From Caballeronia arvi (GTDB lineage: Bacteria > Pseudomonadota > Gammaproteobacteria > Burkholderiales > Burkholderiaceae), in the NCBI RefSeq assembly GCF_001544695.2, contig NZ_FCOM02000031.1, positions 1-64,000 on the forward strand: DNA of 64,000 bases. The letters run 5' to 3'. A program made the translations under genes and the position numbers. The notes below the pieces were generated by a model. It was not told where the DNA came from. It saw nothing but the letters and a program-made list of their open reading frames with translations, and made no database searches. This document shows, piece after piece, positions 44,739 through 52,289 of the stretch; the stretch's first letter is position 1; each line of letters opens with the position of its first letter.

Positions 44739-44963
44739 TTAAAGGGGGATATCCAGCGGTGCGAAGCGCGGCGTGCCGTCGGGCAGCGTTTCGTTGAACA
44801 TCGCGGCGGGCCGGACCCACAGGCCGCGTTCGTGCGGCCACAGATGTTCGTAGACGATCATCGCTTCCTCGGTCTCGGAGTGGCGCGCCACTCCGATCAC
44901 GCGATACAGCCCGCCCTTGTAGTGACGATGCGTCGCGAGCGCGAGGGCTTCGGTTTCTGTCAT
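44739..44963 (-). CDS. DUF1653 domain protein
   Basis: 74-residue protein consisting of one DUF1653 domain (HYKGGLYRVIGVARHSETEEAMIVYEHL ... LWVRPAAMFNE). The family is small, cytosolic and of unknown function; the fold resembles a compact beta-barrel. It lies between recR and the CoA-transferase on the same strand. The stop codon is followed immediately by a run of about ten A residues on the transcribed strand. Confidence 0.88.
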   Translation of the reverse strand: MTETEALALATHRHYKGGLYRVIGVARHSETEEAMIVYEHLWPHERGLWVRPAAMFNETLPDGTPRFAPLDIPL

Positions 44964-44974
44964 TGAATCGATCC

Positions 44975-45571
44975 TTAAACGGAACGCCGGTCGAGCATCG
45001 CGCGCGCGATCGTGCCCGCATCGACATATTCGAGCTCGCCGCCGACCGGCACGCCGCGCGCGAGCCGCGTCACCTTCAGCCCTTTGCTCTTCAACGTCTG
45101 CGCGAGATAGTGCGCGGTCGCCTCGCCTTCGTTCGTGAAGTTGGTGGCGAGCACCACTTCCTGCACGATGCCGTCGAGCGCGCGGCTAATCAGGCGCTCG
45201 AAGTGAATCTCCTTCGGACCGATGCCGTCGAGCGGACTGAGCCGCCCCATCAGCACGAAGTAGAGCCCGCGATACGTGAGCGTCTGTTCGAGCATGATCT
45301 GATCGGCGGGCGTCTCGACGACGCACAGCAAGGCCGGATCGCGCTCCTCGTCGGTGCAGACTTCGCAGATATCGCTTTCCGTGAAGGTGTTGCACTTCTC
45401 GCAGTGCTTCAGATGCTCGGTCGCGAACAGCAGCGATGCTCCGAGCTTCTCGGCGCCCGCGCGGTCGTGCTGCATCAGGTGATACGCCATGCGCTGCGCC
45501 GATTTCGGGCCGACCCCGGGCAGCGCGCGCAGCGCCTCGACGAGCGCCGACAGGGCGGAAGGTTGTTTCAT
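44975..45571 (-). CDS. recR: Recombination protein RecR
   Basis: Part of the RecFOR system that loads RecA on gapped DNA. Helix-hairpin-helix (LPGVGPKSAQRMAYHL) at about 17-32, zinc finger with Cys57, Cys60, Cys69 and Cys72, then a Toprim domain (LLCVVETPADQIMLEQT). The 198 residues are normal. Downstream of ybaB and dnaX in the conserved dnaX-ybaB-recR operon. Confidence 0.97.
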   Translation of the reverse strand: MKQPSALSALVEALRALPGVGPKSAQRMAYHLMQHDRAGAEKLGASLLFATEHLKHCEKCNTFTESDICEVCTDEERDPALLCVVETPADQIMLEQTLTYRGLYFVLMGRLSPLDGIGPKEIHFERLISRALDGIVQEVVLATNFTNEGEATAHYLAQTLKSKGLKVTRLARGVPVGGELEYVDAGTIARAMLDRRSV

Positions 45572-45611
45572 GTTTCCTCATGACACGCCGGAATCGCTCC
45601 GGCGCGCGGGT

Positions 45612-45938
45612 TTAGAACGGCAGCTTGAAGCCCGGCGGCATCGGCATGCCGGAGGTCATGCCGCTCATCTTTTCCTGCGTGGTCGCCTCGGCCTTGCGCA
45701 CGGCATCGTTGAACGCAGCGGCGACGAGATCTTCCAGCATGTCCTTGTCGTCGGCGAGCAGGCTCGGGTCGATCGACACACGCTTGACGTCGTTCTTGCA
45801 AGTCATCGTCACCTTCACGAGACCGGCGCCGGACTGGCCCTCGACCTCGATCAGCGCGAGCTGATCCTGCATCTTCTTCATGTTTTCCTGCATCTGCTGA
45901 GCCTGTTTCATCAGCCCGGCGAGTTGGTTCTTCATCAT
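45612..45938 (-). CDS. Nucleoid-associated protein, YbaB/EbfC family
   Basis: Small dimeric DNA-binding protein of 108 residues. The family layout is clear: an N-terminal helix (LAGLMKQAQQMQENMKKMQDQLA) and the central beta-hairpin (VEGQSGAGLVKVTMTCKNDVKRVSIDPSLL). The C-terminus is Met/Pro/Gly-rich. The ATG at 45938 has AAGGAG seven bases upstream; the frame further upstream (45998) is not family-like. It sits between dnaX and recR. Confidence 0.96.
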   Translation of the reverse strand: MMKNQLAGLMKQAQQMQENMKKMQDQLALIEVEGQSGAGLVKVTMTCKNDVKRVSIDPSLLADDKDMLEDLVAAAFNDAVRKAEATTQEKMSGMTSGMPMPPGFKLPF

Positions 45939-46042
45939 GGTTAGGCTCCTTACTGGAAAACGTGTGGTGCCAGCGTGCGCCCGGCGCGCGCTCGACATTC
46001 GGTGCGGATGCGCGACGTCGACAACACGCCGCGCGCTTCAGT

Positions 46043-48277
46043 TCACGACGGACTCGCGCCCGATGCGGCAATCGGCTTGATCGAGCCTTGCACGATACTC
46101 GCGCCGAAATCGCGGATCAGCGACTGCACGAACGGATCCTGCTTGATTTCCTGCTCGGCTTCCTGCTGGCGGCGCGCGCGGTCCGCGGCATCGAGCGCGG
46201 CGGCAGTGCGGCGCGCGGGCGCGACATTCACGCTGACTTCGATCGCGCGGCCGAGCTTCTCAACGAGCGCGGCCTTGAGCTTCGTGACGTGCGTGGCATC
46301 GGTGTACATCTGGACGGCAACCGCGAGCGTGACGGAGCTCGCGTCGCAGGCAGTCAGTTCGCTATTGAACGCGAGCTGATAGGCGACGCCCTTCAGCGGC
46401 AGATCGACGGCGAGCACGGGCCATTCCACGGTCACGCCGAGCACGTCGAGCGACACGGCGGGCGGCAGCGGCGTGGCGTCGATGACGGGCGCGGGTTTCG
46501 CTGCCGGCTCCGCGCCGAAACGCATGTCGTCGGGACCGCTATCGAAAGCGGGCACGAAACCGTCATCGGGCAGCATGAAATATTCGTCCGCCGATGCCGC
46601 CGGCGAATAGTCGTCGGGCGGCATGTCTTCCCACGGCGGAATGACGTTCGCCTTGTTTGCGTCCCCTGCTGCGGCCTTCGGTTCGGCGGCCGGCGCCGCG
46701 CGTTTGGACGTCGGGACCTGGACTTGTACCGCCGGCTTCGCGACGGGTTTCGGCGCAGCGGGCGCAGCCGCTGGCGCAACCGAAGCGCCGCGCGCACCGC
46801 GATCGGACGAAAGACGCATGCCCGCGCTGCGCAGCACTTCGAGCGCCGCGCGAGCGCCGCCGCCAGCGCGCGACGACGCTTCTGGCTCCGATGCGCGCGG
46901 TGCAGCGGGCGCGACTTCATCGACGGCCTGCCGCGCAGCGCTCGGCACCGGCGCGGGTTTCACAGGTACGGGCTCGCTCGCTTCGATGGGCGCGGCGGGC
47001 TGCTCGCTTTCGCCAGCGGCTTCGACCGGCGGCGTCTCTTTCGCCTTGACGACGACGGGTTCCACTGAAGGCGCTTTCGCCACCGGCGCCGGCGCGACTG
47101 CGCGCTCGGCCATCGCGCCCGCAAGCGCCGCGCTGCGCGCGGGTTTCGCAGCCGAAGGCGCGCTCACCGCGACACCACCGCCGCCCGGCCCGCCCGCAGG
47201 CTCGAATGCGAGCATGCGCAAGAGCGTCATCGTGAAGCCAGCGTATTCGTCCGGCGCGAGACCGAGCTCGCCGCGCCCGATGGTGGCGATCTGATAAAAG
47301 AGCTGAACCTGCTCGGCCGACAGCATGTCGGCAAAGCGGCGGATGTCCGCGGCCTCCGGCCATTCATCCAGCACCGACGACGGTGCGAACTGCGCCCACG
47401 CGATTCGATGCAGCAGACTCGCGAGATCCTGCAGCGCCGTCGAGAAAGACAGACTGCGCAGCGCCATTTCGTCGGCGATTTCAAGCACGAGCGCGCCATC
47501 GCCTGATGCGAGCGCGTCGATGAGGCGAATCAGGTAGCTTTGATCGAGCGCGCCGAGCATGCCGCGCACGGCTTCCTCGGTGACTTCGTTGGCCGAATAC
47601 GCGATGGCCTGATCGGTGAGCGACAGCGCGTCGCGCATGCTGCCGTCGGCCGCGCGCGACAGAAGACGCAGCGCCTGCGATTCGAACGTGATCTGCTCTT
47701 CCTGAAGAATGTTCTCCAGATGAGACACGATGTGCCCCGCCGGCATCTGCTTCAGATTGAACTGCAGACAGCGCGACAGCACGGTGACCGGAATCTTCTG
47801 CGGATCGGTCGTCGCGAGGATGAACTTCACGTGCGGCGGCGGCTCTTCCAGCGTCTTCAACATCGCGTTAAAGGCGTGATTCGTGAGCATGTGCACTTCG
47901 TCGATCATATAGACCTTGAAGCGCGCATCGACGGGTGCGTACACGGCGCGCTCGAGCAGCGCCGCCATTTCGTCGACACCGCGATTGCTCGCCGCGTCCA
48001 TCTCGACGTAATCGATGAAGCGGCCTTCATCGATTTCCCGGCACGCACGGCACACGCCGCACGGCTTCGAGGTCACGCCGGTTTCACAGTTGAGCGCCTT
48101 CGCGAAGATGCGCGAGAGGGTCGTCTTGCCGACACCGCGCGTGCCCGTGAACAGATAGGCGTGATGCAGGCGGCCGCCGTCGAGCGCGTGCGTGAGCGCA
48201 CGGACGACGTGCTCCTGGCCGACGAGCGACTCGAACGATTTCGGCCGCCATTTGCGTGCGAGAACTTGATAGGTCAT
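46043..48277 (-). CDS. dnaX: DNA polymerase III subunits gamma and tau
   Basis: Clamp-loader ATPase of the replicase, 744 residues. The N-terminus MTYQVLARKWRPKSFESLVGQEHV is standard. Walker A is GTRGVGKTTLSR; the zinc-binding Cys group (CGVCRACREI) and DEVHML follow. The C-terminal third is an Ala/Pro/Glu/Lys-rich linker plus a tau-type domain that contacts polymerase alpha and DnaB. No A-AAA-AAG heptamer was noticed at the place where E. coli frameshifts to gamma, so only tau may be made. The ATG at 48277 was chosen from the family start; the frame upstream overlaps the ffs RNA and is not coding. Confidence 0.96.
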   Translation of the reverse strand: MTYQVLARKWRPKSFESLVGQEHVVRALTHALDGGRLHHAYLFTGTRGVGKTTLSRIFAKALNCETGVTSKPCGVCRACREIDEGRFIDYVEMDAASNRGVDEMAALLERAVYAPVDARFKVYMIDEVHMLTNHAFNAMLKTLEEPPPHVKFILATTDPQKIPVTVLSRCLQFNLKQMPAGHIVSHLENILQEEQITFESQALRLLSRAADGSMRDALSLTDQAIAYSANEVTEEAVRGMLGALDQSYLIRLIDALASGDGALVLEIADEMALRSLSFSTALQDLASLLHRIAWAQFAPSSVLDEWPEAADIRRFADMLSAEQVQLFYQIATIGRGELGLAPDEYAGFTMTLLRMLAFEPAGGPGGGGVAVSAPSAAKPARSAALAGAMAERAVAPAPVAKAPSVEPVVVKAKETPPVEAAGESEQPAAPIEASEPVPVKPAPVPSAARQAVDEVAPAAPRASEPEASSRAGGGARAALEVLRSAGMRLSSDRGARGASVAPAAAPAAPKPVAKPAVQVQVPTSKRAAPAAEPKAAAGDANKANVIPPWEDMPPDDYSPAASADEYFMLPDDGFVPAFDSGPDDMRFGAEPAAKPAPVIDATPLPPAVSLDVLGVTVEWPVLAVDLPLKGVAYQLAFNSELTACDASSVTLAVAVQMYTDATHVTKLKAALVEKLGRAIEVSVNVAPARRTAAALDAADRARRQQEAEQEIKQDPFVQSLIRDFGASIVQGSIKPIAASGASPS

Positions 48278-48431
48278 GCGCGAAATTGTATCAGCAACGA
48301 CCTCGTGCAAACGCCGGTCCGGCGGGGCCATCGGGCCCGAGCGAACGCACGGAAAAGCCACACGCGGACAGCGTGCTACACGTCGACGAAACAGGGGAAA
48401 ACGAGAGGGAACAGCAGAAGAAAAGCGGAAG

Positions 48432-48531
48432 GTGACGAGCCCGACCCTCGGCACTGGTGGAAAACGGCTGTGGCTGCTTCGTTCCCGACCTGACCAGGTT
48501 GACCGCGCCGCCATGCGAGGAGGCCCGTCAC
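48432..48531 (-). ncRNA. ffs: 4.5S RNA of the signal recognition particle
   Basis: On the minus strand the bacterial SRP RNA core is plain: GGTCAGGTCGGGAACGAAGC, then AGCCACAGC, i.e. the domain IV hairpin bound by Ffh. The outer ends pair (GTGACGGGCC with GGGCTCGTCAC, including one G-U). That gives a rod of about 100 bases, the usual size of small SRP RNA. A T-rich stretch (CTTTTCTTCT) follows the 3' end. A TGATACAAT promoter element lies just upstream. Placement before dnaX on the same strand is seen in related genomes. Ends are estimated to within a few bases. Confidence 0.93.
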
Positions 48532-48536
48532 GACGA

Positions 48537-48545
48537 ATTGTATCA
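48537..48545 (-). promoter_or_regulatory. Extended -10 promoter of ffs
   Basis: TGATACAAT on the minus strand (TGn plus TACAAT) ends 6 bases before the predicted 5' end of the 4.5S RNA, which is the right spacing for transcription to start at the first paired base. The -35 is poor. Confidence 0.6.
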
Positions 48546-48870
48546 CGGGGCCACGCGATGCCGGAAGGCGTCGCTCGATCGCACGGAGTTACCGGAGTAA
48601 CGGATGCCCTCTTGCACTACGTGTTTCCGCCCTCAGATGCGCCCTATCGGCACCCGGCAACGGATAGCAAAGTAAGCTAAGATGACCGGTGAATTGTGCG
48701 GAAGTGGTGCATTTTGCGCTTTCGCGAGTCATTCGCCGCCGCGTGCGAGTCGTACTGGCGCATGGCGAGCGGGCTTGAACATGCCCGTTGGCGACGAAAT
48801 TTTTCTCAGTTTGTTGTATCGTGGCGAGCATTCAAAACGCGGGCCTCGAATCAATAGAGGTATTCAGACA
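48546..48870. other. Divergent region between ffs and trxA
   Basis: About 325 bases without a supported gene. The trxA-proximal half is AT-richer (ATTTTTCTCAGTTTGTTG near 48799-48816) and must carry the trxA promoter, but no good pair of hexamers was found. The open frame running from 48682 into trxA adds 63 unrelated residues and is not used. Confidence 0.4.
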
Positions 48871-49197
48871 ATGAGCGAATCAATCAAGCACATCAGCGAC
48901 GCTTCTTTCGAACAGGATGTCGTCAAGTCGGATAAACCTGTCCTGCTCGACTTCTGGGCCGAGTGGTGCGGTCCGTGCAAAATGATTGCCCCGATCCTCG
49001 ACGAAGTCGCGAAGGATTATGGCGATCGTCTGCAGATCGCGAAGATCAACGTCGACGAGCATCAGTCGACGCCGGTGAAGTTCGGCGTGCGCGGCATTCC
49101 TACGCTGATTCTCTTCAAGAACGGCGCAGTGGCCGCGCAGAAGGTCGGCGCATTGTCCAAGTCGCAATTGACCGCGTTCCTCGACAGCAACCTGTAA
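48871..49197 (+). CDS. trxA: Thioredoxin
   Basis: Cytosolic disulfide reductase of 108 residues. The active site WCGPC is at 32-36 and the cis-Pro loop GIPTLILFKNG near residue 76. The start MSESIKHISDASFEQDVV is family-typical with AGAGG about 10 bases upstream. trxA directly before rho is the conserved order in proteobacteria. Confidence 0.98.
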   Translation: MSESIKHISDASFEQDVVKSDKPVLLDFWAEWCGPCKMIAPILDEVAKDYGDRLQIAKINVDEHQSTPVKFGVRGIPTLILFKNGAVAAQKVGALSKSQLTAFLDSNL

Positions 49198-49253
49198 CGG
49201 CATCCACGGCGAGCGCCGGCATCTCCCGGCGTCAGCGTCCGGCATCCACGGCG
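49198..49253 (+). repeat. 14-bp direct repeat after trxA
   Basis: CGGCATCCACGGCG occurs at 49198-49211, starting at the end of the trxA stop region, and again exactly at 49240-49253. Purpose unknown; it may be part of a rho-dependent termination region or simple duplication. Confidence 0.5.
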
Positions 49254-49276
49254 CAATCCACGCGCACGGCGATGCA

Positions 49277-49304
49277 GCCGATGTTGTCACACGACAACAT
49301 CGGC
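49277..49304 (+). other. Perfect 12-bp stem-loop between trxA and rho
   Basis: GCCGATGTTGTC and GACAACATCGGC pair perfectly around an ACAC loop. It is followed by CGAAAAGCCCC, not a T-run, so a standard intrinsic terminator is unlikely. It precedes the rho promoter candidate by about 50 bases. Confidence 0.5.
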
Positions 49305-49352
49305 CGAAAAGCCCCGCCCAAAGCCCACCCGAGGCTCGTGTGGCGTGTGCTA

Positions 49353-49361
49353 TGCTAGAAT
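49353..49361 (+). promoter_or_regulatory. Candidate extended -10 promoter of rho
   Basis: TGCTAGAAT (TGn plus TAGAAT) ends about 96 bases before the rho ATG. The -35 position has no good match. It would give a leader of roughly 90 bases, C/T-rich near its end (CACCTCTTCTCCC). rho leaders in other bacteria are autoregulated by Rho-dependent attenuation. Confidence 0.45.
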
Positions 49362-49457
49362 CACAAGAGTTCAAGAAGTACTAAGTCTCGAGCGGTTCCG
49401 CTCACCTCTTCTCCCAAATCTTTCTGTCGCACCTCTTCTCCCCGGCGGGAAATCCGT

Positions 49458-50723
49458 ATGCATTTATCCGAGCTCAAGTCTCAGCACGTCTCCGCACTGA
49501 TCGAGATGGCCAATGGCCTCGAAATCGAAAATGCGAACCGCCTGCGCAAGCAGGAACTCATGTTCGCGATTCTTAAAAAGCGCGCCAAGGCTGGCGACAC
49601 GATTTTCGGCGACGGCACCCTCGAAGTGCTGCCCGATGGCTTCGGTTTCCTGCGCTCGCCCGAAACCTCGTATCTCGCGAGCACGGACGATATTTACATC
49701 AGTCCGTCGCAAATCCGCCGCTTCAATCTGCACACCGGCGACACGATCGAAGGCGAAGTACGCACGCCGAAGGACGGCGAGCGTTATTTCGCGCTCGTGA
49801 AGGTGGACAAAGTCAACGGGCAGCCGCCCGAGGCCTCGAAACACAAGATCATGTTCGAGAACCTCACGCCGCTGCATCCGAACAAGCCGCTGCCGCTCGA
49901 ACGCGAAATGCGCGGCGAAGAAAACGTGACGGGCCGGATCATCGACATGATCTCGCCGATCGGCAAGGGCCAGCGCGGCCTGCTCGTCGCGTCGCCGAAG
50001 TCGGGCAAGACCGTGATGCTCCAGCACATCGCGCACGCGGTGAAGGCGAATCATCCGGACGTCATCCTGTTCGTGCTGCTCATCGACGAGCGCCCGGAAG
50101 AAGTGACGGAAATGCAGCGCTCGGTAAAGGGCGAAGTCATTGCGTCGACGTTCGACGAACCCGCCGCGCGTCACGTGCAGGTGGCCGAGATGGTCATCGA
50201 GAAGGCGAAGCGTCTCGTCGAAATGAAGCACGACGTCGTGATTCTGCTCGACTCCATCACGCGTCTCGCGCGCGCCTACAACACGGTCGTGCCGGCGTCG
50301 GGCAAGGTGCTGACGGGCGGTGTCGACGCCAACGCGCTGCAGCGTCCGAAGCGCTTCTTCGGCGCGGCACGCAACATCGAGGAAGGCGGCTCGCTCACGA
50401 TCATCGGCACGGCGCTCATCGAAACGGGCAGCCGCATGGACGACGTGATCTACGAAGAGTTCAAGGGCACCGGCAACATGGAAGTGCACCTCGAGCGGCG
50501 TCTCGCGGAAAAGCGCGTCTATCCGTCGATCAACCTGAACAAGTCGGGCACGCGCCGCGAAGAACTGCTCATCAAGCCGGATCTGCTGCAGAAGGTCTGG
50601 GTGCTGCGCAAGTTCATCCACGACATGGACGAAGTCGAAGCAATGGAATTCCTGCTCGACAAGATCCGTCAGACGAAGAACAACGCCGAGTTCTTCGACA
50701 TGATGCGTCGCGGCGGAGGCTGA
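49458..50723 (+). CDS. rho: Transcription termination factor Rho
   Basis: Hexameric RNA-dependent ATPase/helicase. RNA-binding cold-shock-like domain at about 48-125 (GTLEVLPDGFGFLRSP, YISPSQIRRFNLHTGD). Walker A SPKSGKTV near residue 178, the Q-loop/R-loop region and Walker B DVVILLDSITRLARAYN are all intact. Length of 421 is typical. Ends in a strong terminator. Confidence 0.98.
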   Translation: MHLSELKSQHVSALIEMANGLEIENANRLRKQELMFAILKKRAKAGDTIFGDGTLEVLPDGFGFLRSPETSYLASTDDIYISPSQIRRFNLHTGDTIEGEVRTPKDGERYFALVKVDKVNGQPPEASKHKIMFENLTPLHPNKPLPLEREMRGEENVTGRIIDMISPIGKGQRGLLVASPKSGKTVMLQHIAHAVKANHPDVILFVLLIDERPEEVTEMQRSVKGEVIASTFDEPAARHVQVAEMVIEKAKRLVEMKHDVVILLDSITRLARAYNTVVPASGKVLTGGVDANALQRPKRFFGAARNIEEGGSLTIIGTALIETGSRMDDVIYEEFKGTGNMEVHLERRLAEKRVYPSINLNKSGTRREELLIKPDLLQKVWVLRKFIHDMDEVEAMEFLLDKIRQTKNNAEFFDMMRRGGG

Positions 50724-50748
50724 TCCGCTCAAGCTTTGCGTTCGAACG

Positions 50749-50778
50749 AAAACCGCCTGCTTTGTCAGGCGGTTTTTT
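50749..50778 (+). terminator. Intrinsic terminator of rho
   Basis: AAAACCGCCTG pairs with CAGGCGGTTTT around a short loop and is followed by a run of T residues. Confidence 0.9.
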
Positions 50779-50829
50779 GTTGGGGCCGTGCGTACAATCC
50801 GCAACTGTTCCAGTCTCTCGATTCGACGC

Positions 50830-51657
50830 ATGGCCAACCTCTTCACCCGCTGGTTCGGCGCGCAACGCCGCGAGCGCGCGCTGCGCAAATACGCCATCGA
50901 CGACGCGCTCTGGCAGCGCACGCTCGCCGCGTATCCGTGCTTCGGCCATCTGGGCGCGCAGGATCTCGCGCGTTTGCGCGAGAGCGCGAGCCTTTTCATC
51001 GCGCAAAAGGAATTCTCGACGGCGCACGATCTCGAACTGACCGATCAGATGATCGTCGCGATCGCCGCGCAGGCTTGCCTGCCGGTGCTCAATCTCGACC
51101 TCGATCTGTATCGCGGCTGGGTCGGCGTGATTGTTTATCCGGGCGAATTCGTGATCCGGAAGACGGTCGAGGACGAAGACGGCGTCGTGCACGAAGTCGA
51201 GCACGATGCAAGCGGCGAGGCGTGGGAAGGCGGCCCCGTCGTGCTCTCGTGGGAAGATGCGCAAATGTCCGACGGCTCGGAGGCCTACAACGTCGTGATC
51301 CACGAGTTCGCGCACAAGATCGACATGGTGACGGGCATCGCCGACGGGCATCCACCGCTCTTTCGCCGCTGGCACGCACCGCTCGATACGACCACCTGGG
51401 CCGACATCTTCGATAACGCCTACGATCACTTCTGCGCGCGCGTGGACGCGGTGCCGGAGCGCCGCTGGAACCGCTTCGAGCGCGAATCGCTGATCGATCC
51501 TTACGCGACGGATCATCCGTCGGAATTCTTCGCGGTGTGCAGCGAGGCGCTTTTCGTGACGCCGAAGGCGTTCGAGGCCGAGTATCCGGAGCTTTATCGC
51601 CTGCTTGCGCGCTATTACCGGCAGGATCCGGCGGGCGTGGGCGCGCTTGTCGCGTAG
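50830..51657 (+). CDS. mtfA: Zinc-dependent peptidase of the MtfA family
   Basis: 275-residue cytosolic metalloprotein. In E. coli MtfA binds the repressor Mlc (DgsA) and so influences the glucose phosphotransferase system; it is also an aminopeptidase-like zinc enzyme. The zinc signature H158-E159-F-A-H162 is present, with a downstream Glu in the HPSEFFAVCSEALF segment. The ATG at 50830 begins the family-like MANLFTRWFG; the frame upstream includes the rho terminator. Whether an Mlc partner exists in this organism cannot be seen. Confidence 0.9.
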   Translation: MANLFTRWFGAQRRERALRKYAIDDALWQRTLAAYPCFGHLGAQDLARLRESASLFIAQKEFSTAHDLELTDQMIVAIAAQACLPVLNLDLDLYRGWVGVIVYPGEFVIRKTVEDEDGVVHEVEHDASGEAWEGGPVVLSWEDAQMSDGSEAYNVVIHEFAHKIDMVTGIADGHPPLFRRWHAPLDTTTWADIFDNAYDHFCARVDAVPERRWNRFERESLIDPYATDHPSEFFAVCSEALFVTPKAFEAEYPELYRLLARYYRQDPAGVGALVA

Positions 51658-51669
51658 ACTTCGAAAAAA

Positions 51670-51698
51670 GTGTCAAGCAACTGATTTTCTGGCATAAT
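51670..51698 (+). promoter_or_regulatory. Candidate sigma-70 promoter of rpmE2
   Basis: GTGTCA (four of six -35 positions) and CATAAT (five of six -10 positions) are separated by exactly 17 bases. A start near 51705 gives a leader of about 80 bases before rpmE2. Confidence 0.55.
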
Positions 51699-51784
51699 CG
51701 CCGTTTTTCGACCCTAGGCAAGTGACTCGCGCGGTTCATGTGAAAGCGCAGCGGGTTGGCTACCGCCAGTTATCAGGAAAGACC

Positions 51785-52039
51785 ATGAAACAAGGCATTC
51801 ACCCGGATTACCGCGAAGTCCTGTTCGTCGACATGTCGAACGACTTCAGGTTCGTGACCCGCTCGACCATCCAGACGCGCGAAACCGCCGAATTCAACGG
51901 CAAGACCTACCCGCTCGCGAAGATCGAAGTGTCGTCGGAATCGCACCCGTTCTACACCGGCCAGCAGAAGATCATGGACACGGCAGGCCGCGTCGAGAAG
52001 TTCAACAACAAGTTCGCGCGCTTCTCCACCAAGAAGTAA
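51785..52039 (+). CDS. rpmE2: 50S ribosomal protein L31, type B
   Basis: 84 residues, starting MKQGIHPDYREVLFVDMS. The Cys that bind zinc in ordinary L31 are all absent, which defines the type B (zinc-free) form. Type B copies are made under zinc limitation in many bacteria and then replace the zinc form. Here no Zur-box-like sequence was recognised upstream, so it may be the only L31. AGGAAAG precedes the ATG, and a strong terminator follows. Confidence 0.96.
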   Translation: MKQGIHPDYREVLFVDMSNDFRFVTRSTIQTRETAEFNGKTYPLAKIEVSSESHPFYTGQQKIMDTAGRVEKFNNKFARFSTKK

Positions 52040-52059
52040 GTCGGACTTCGGGCTTCAGC

Positions 52060-52089
52060 AAAAAAGGGCAGCTTTGGCTGCCCTTTTTT
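52060..52089 (+). terminator. Intrinsic terminator of rpmE2
   Basis: AAAAAAGGGCAGC and GCTGCCCTTTTTT flank a TTTG loop. The T-run supports plus-strand termination. The A-run on the other side makes it usable from the minus strand too, although no gene is seen there. Confidence 0.92.
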
Positions 52090-52289
52090 GTCGCCGATTG
52101 CTTTTCGTATTTCAGGCGGCGCGCCTCGGCACCGCCTTTGCTGCATCGATCGAACGTCGTTGCGTCTGGCCACGGCGCGCAACGTCGATCCGCCTTCAAC
52201 GACGCCGCGCGACTACAATGCCGGTTGCTCCGGCCCCGCCCGCGCCTTGCGCGAGATGAGCGGCCCCTTATCCAATCAAGCCTTCTCGC

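Noticed and set aside
48278..48514. N-terminal extension of dnaX up to 48514
   Set aside because: It would overlap the 4.5S RNA gene and lacks similarity; the conserved DnaX start is at 48277.
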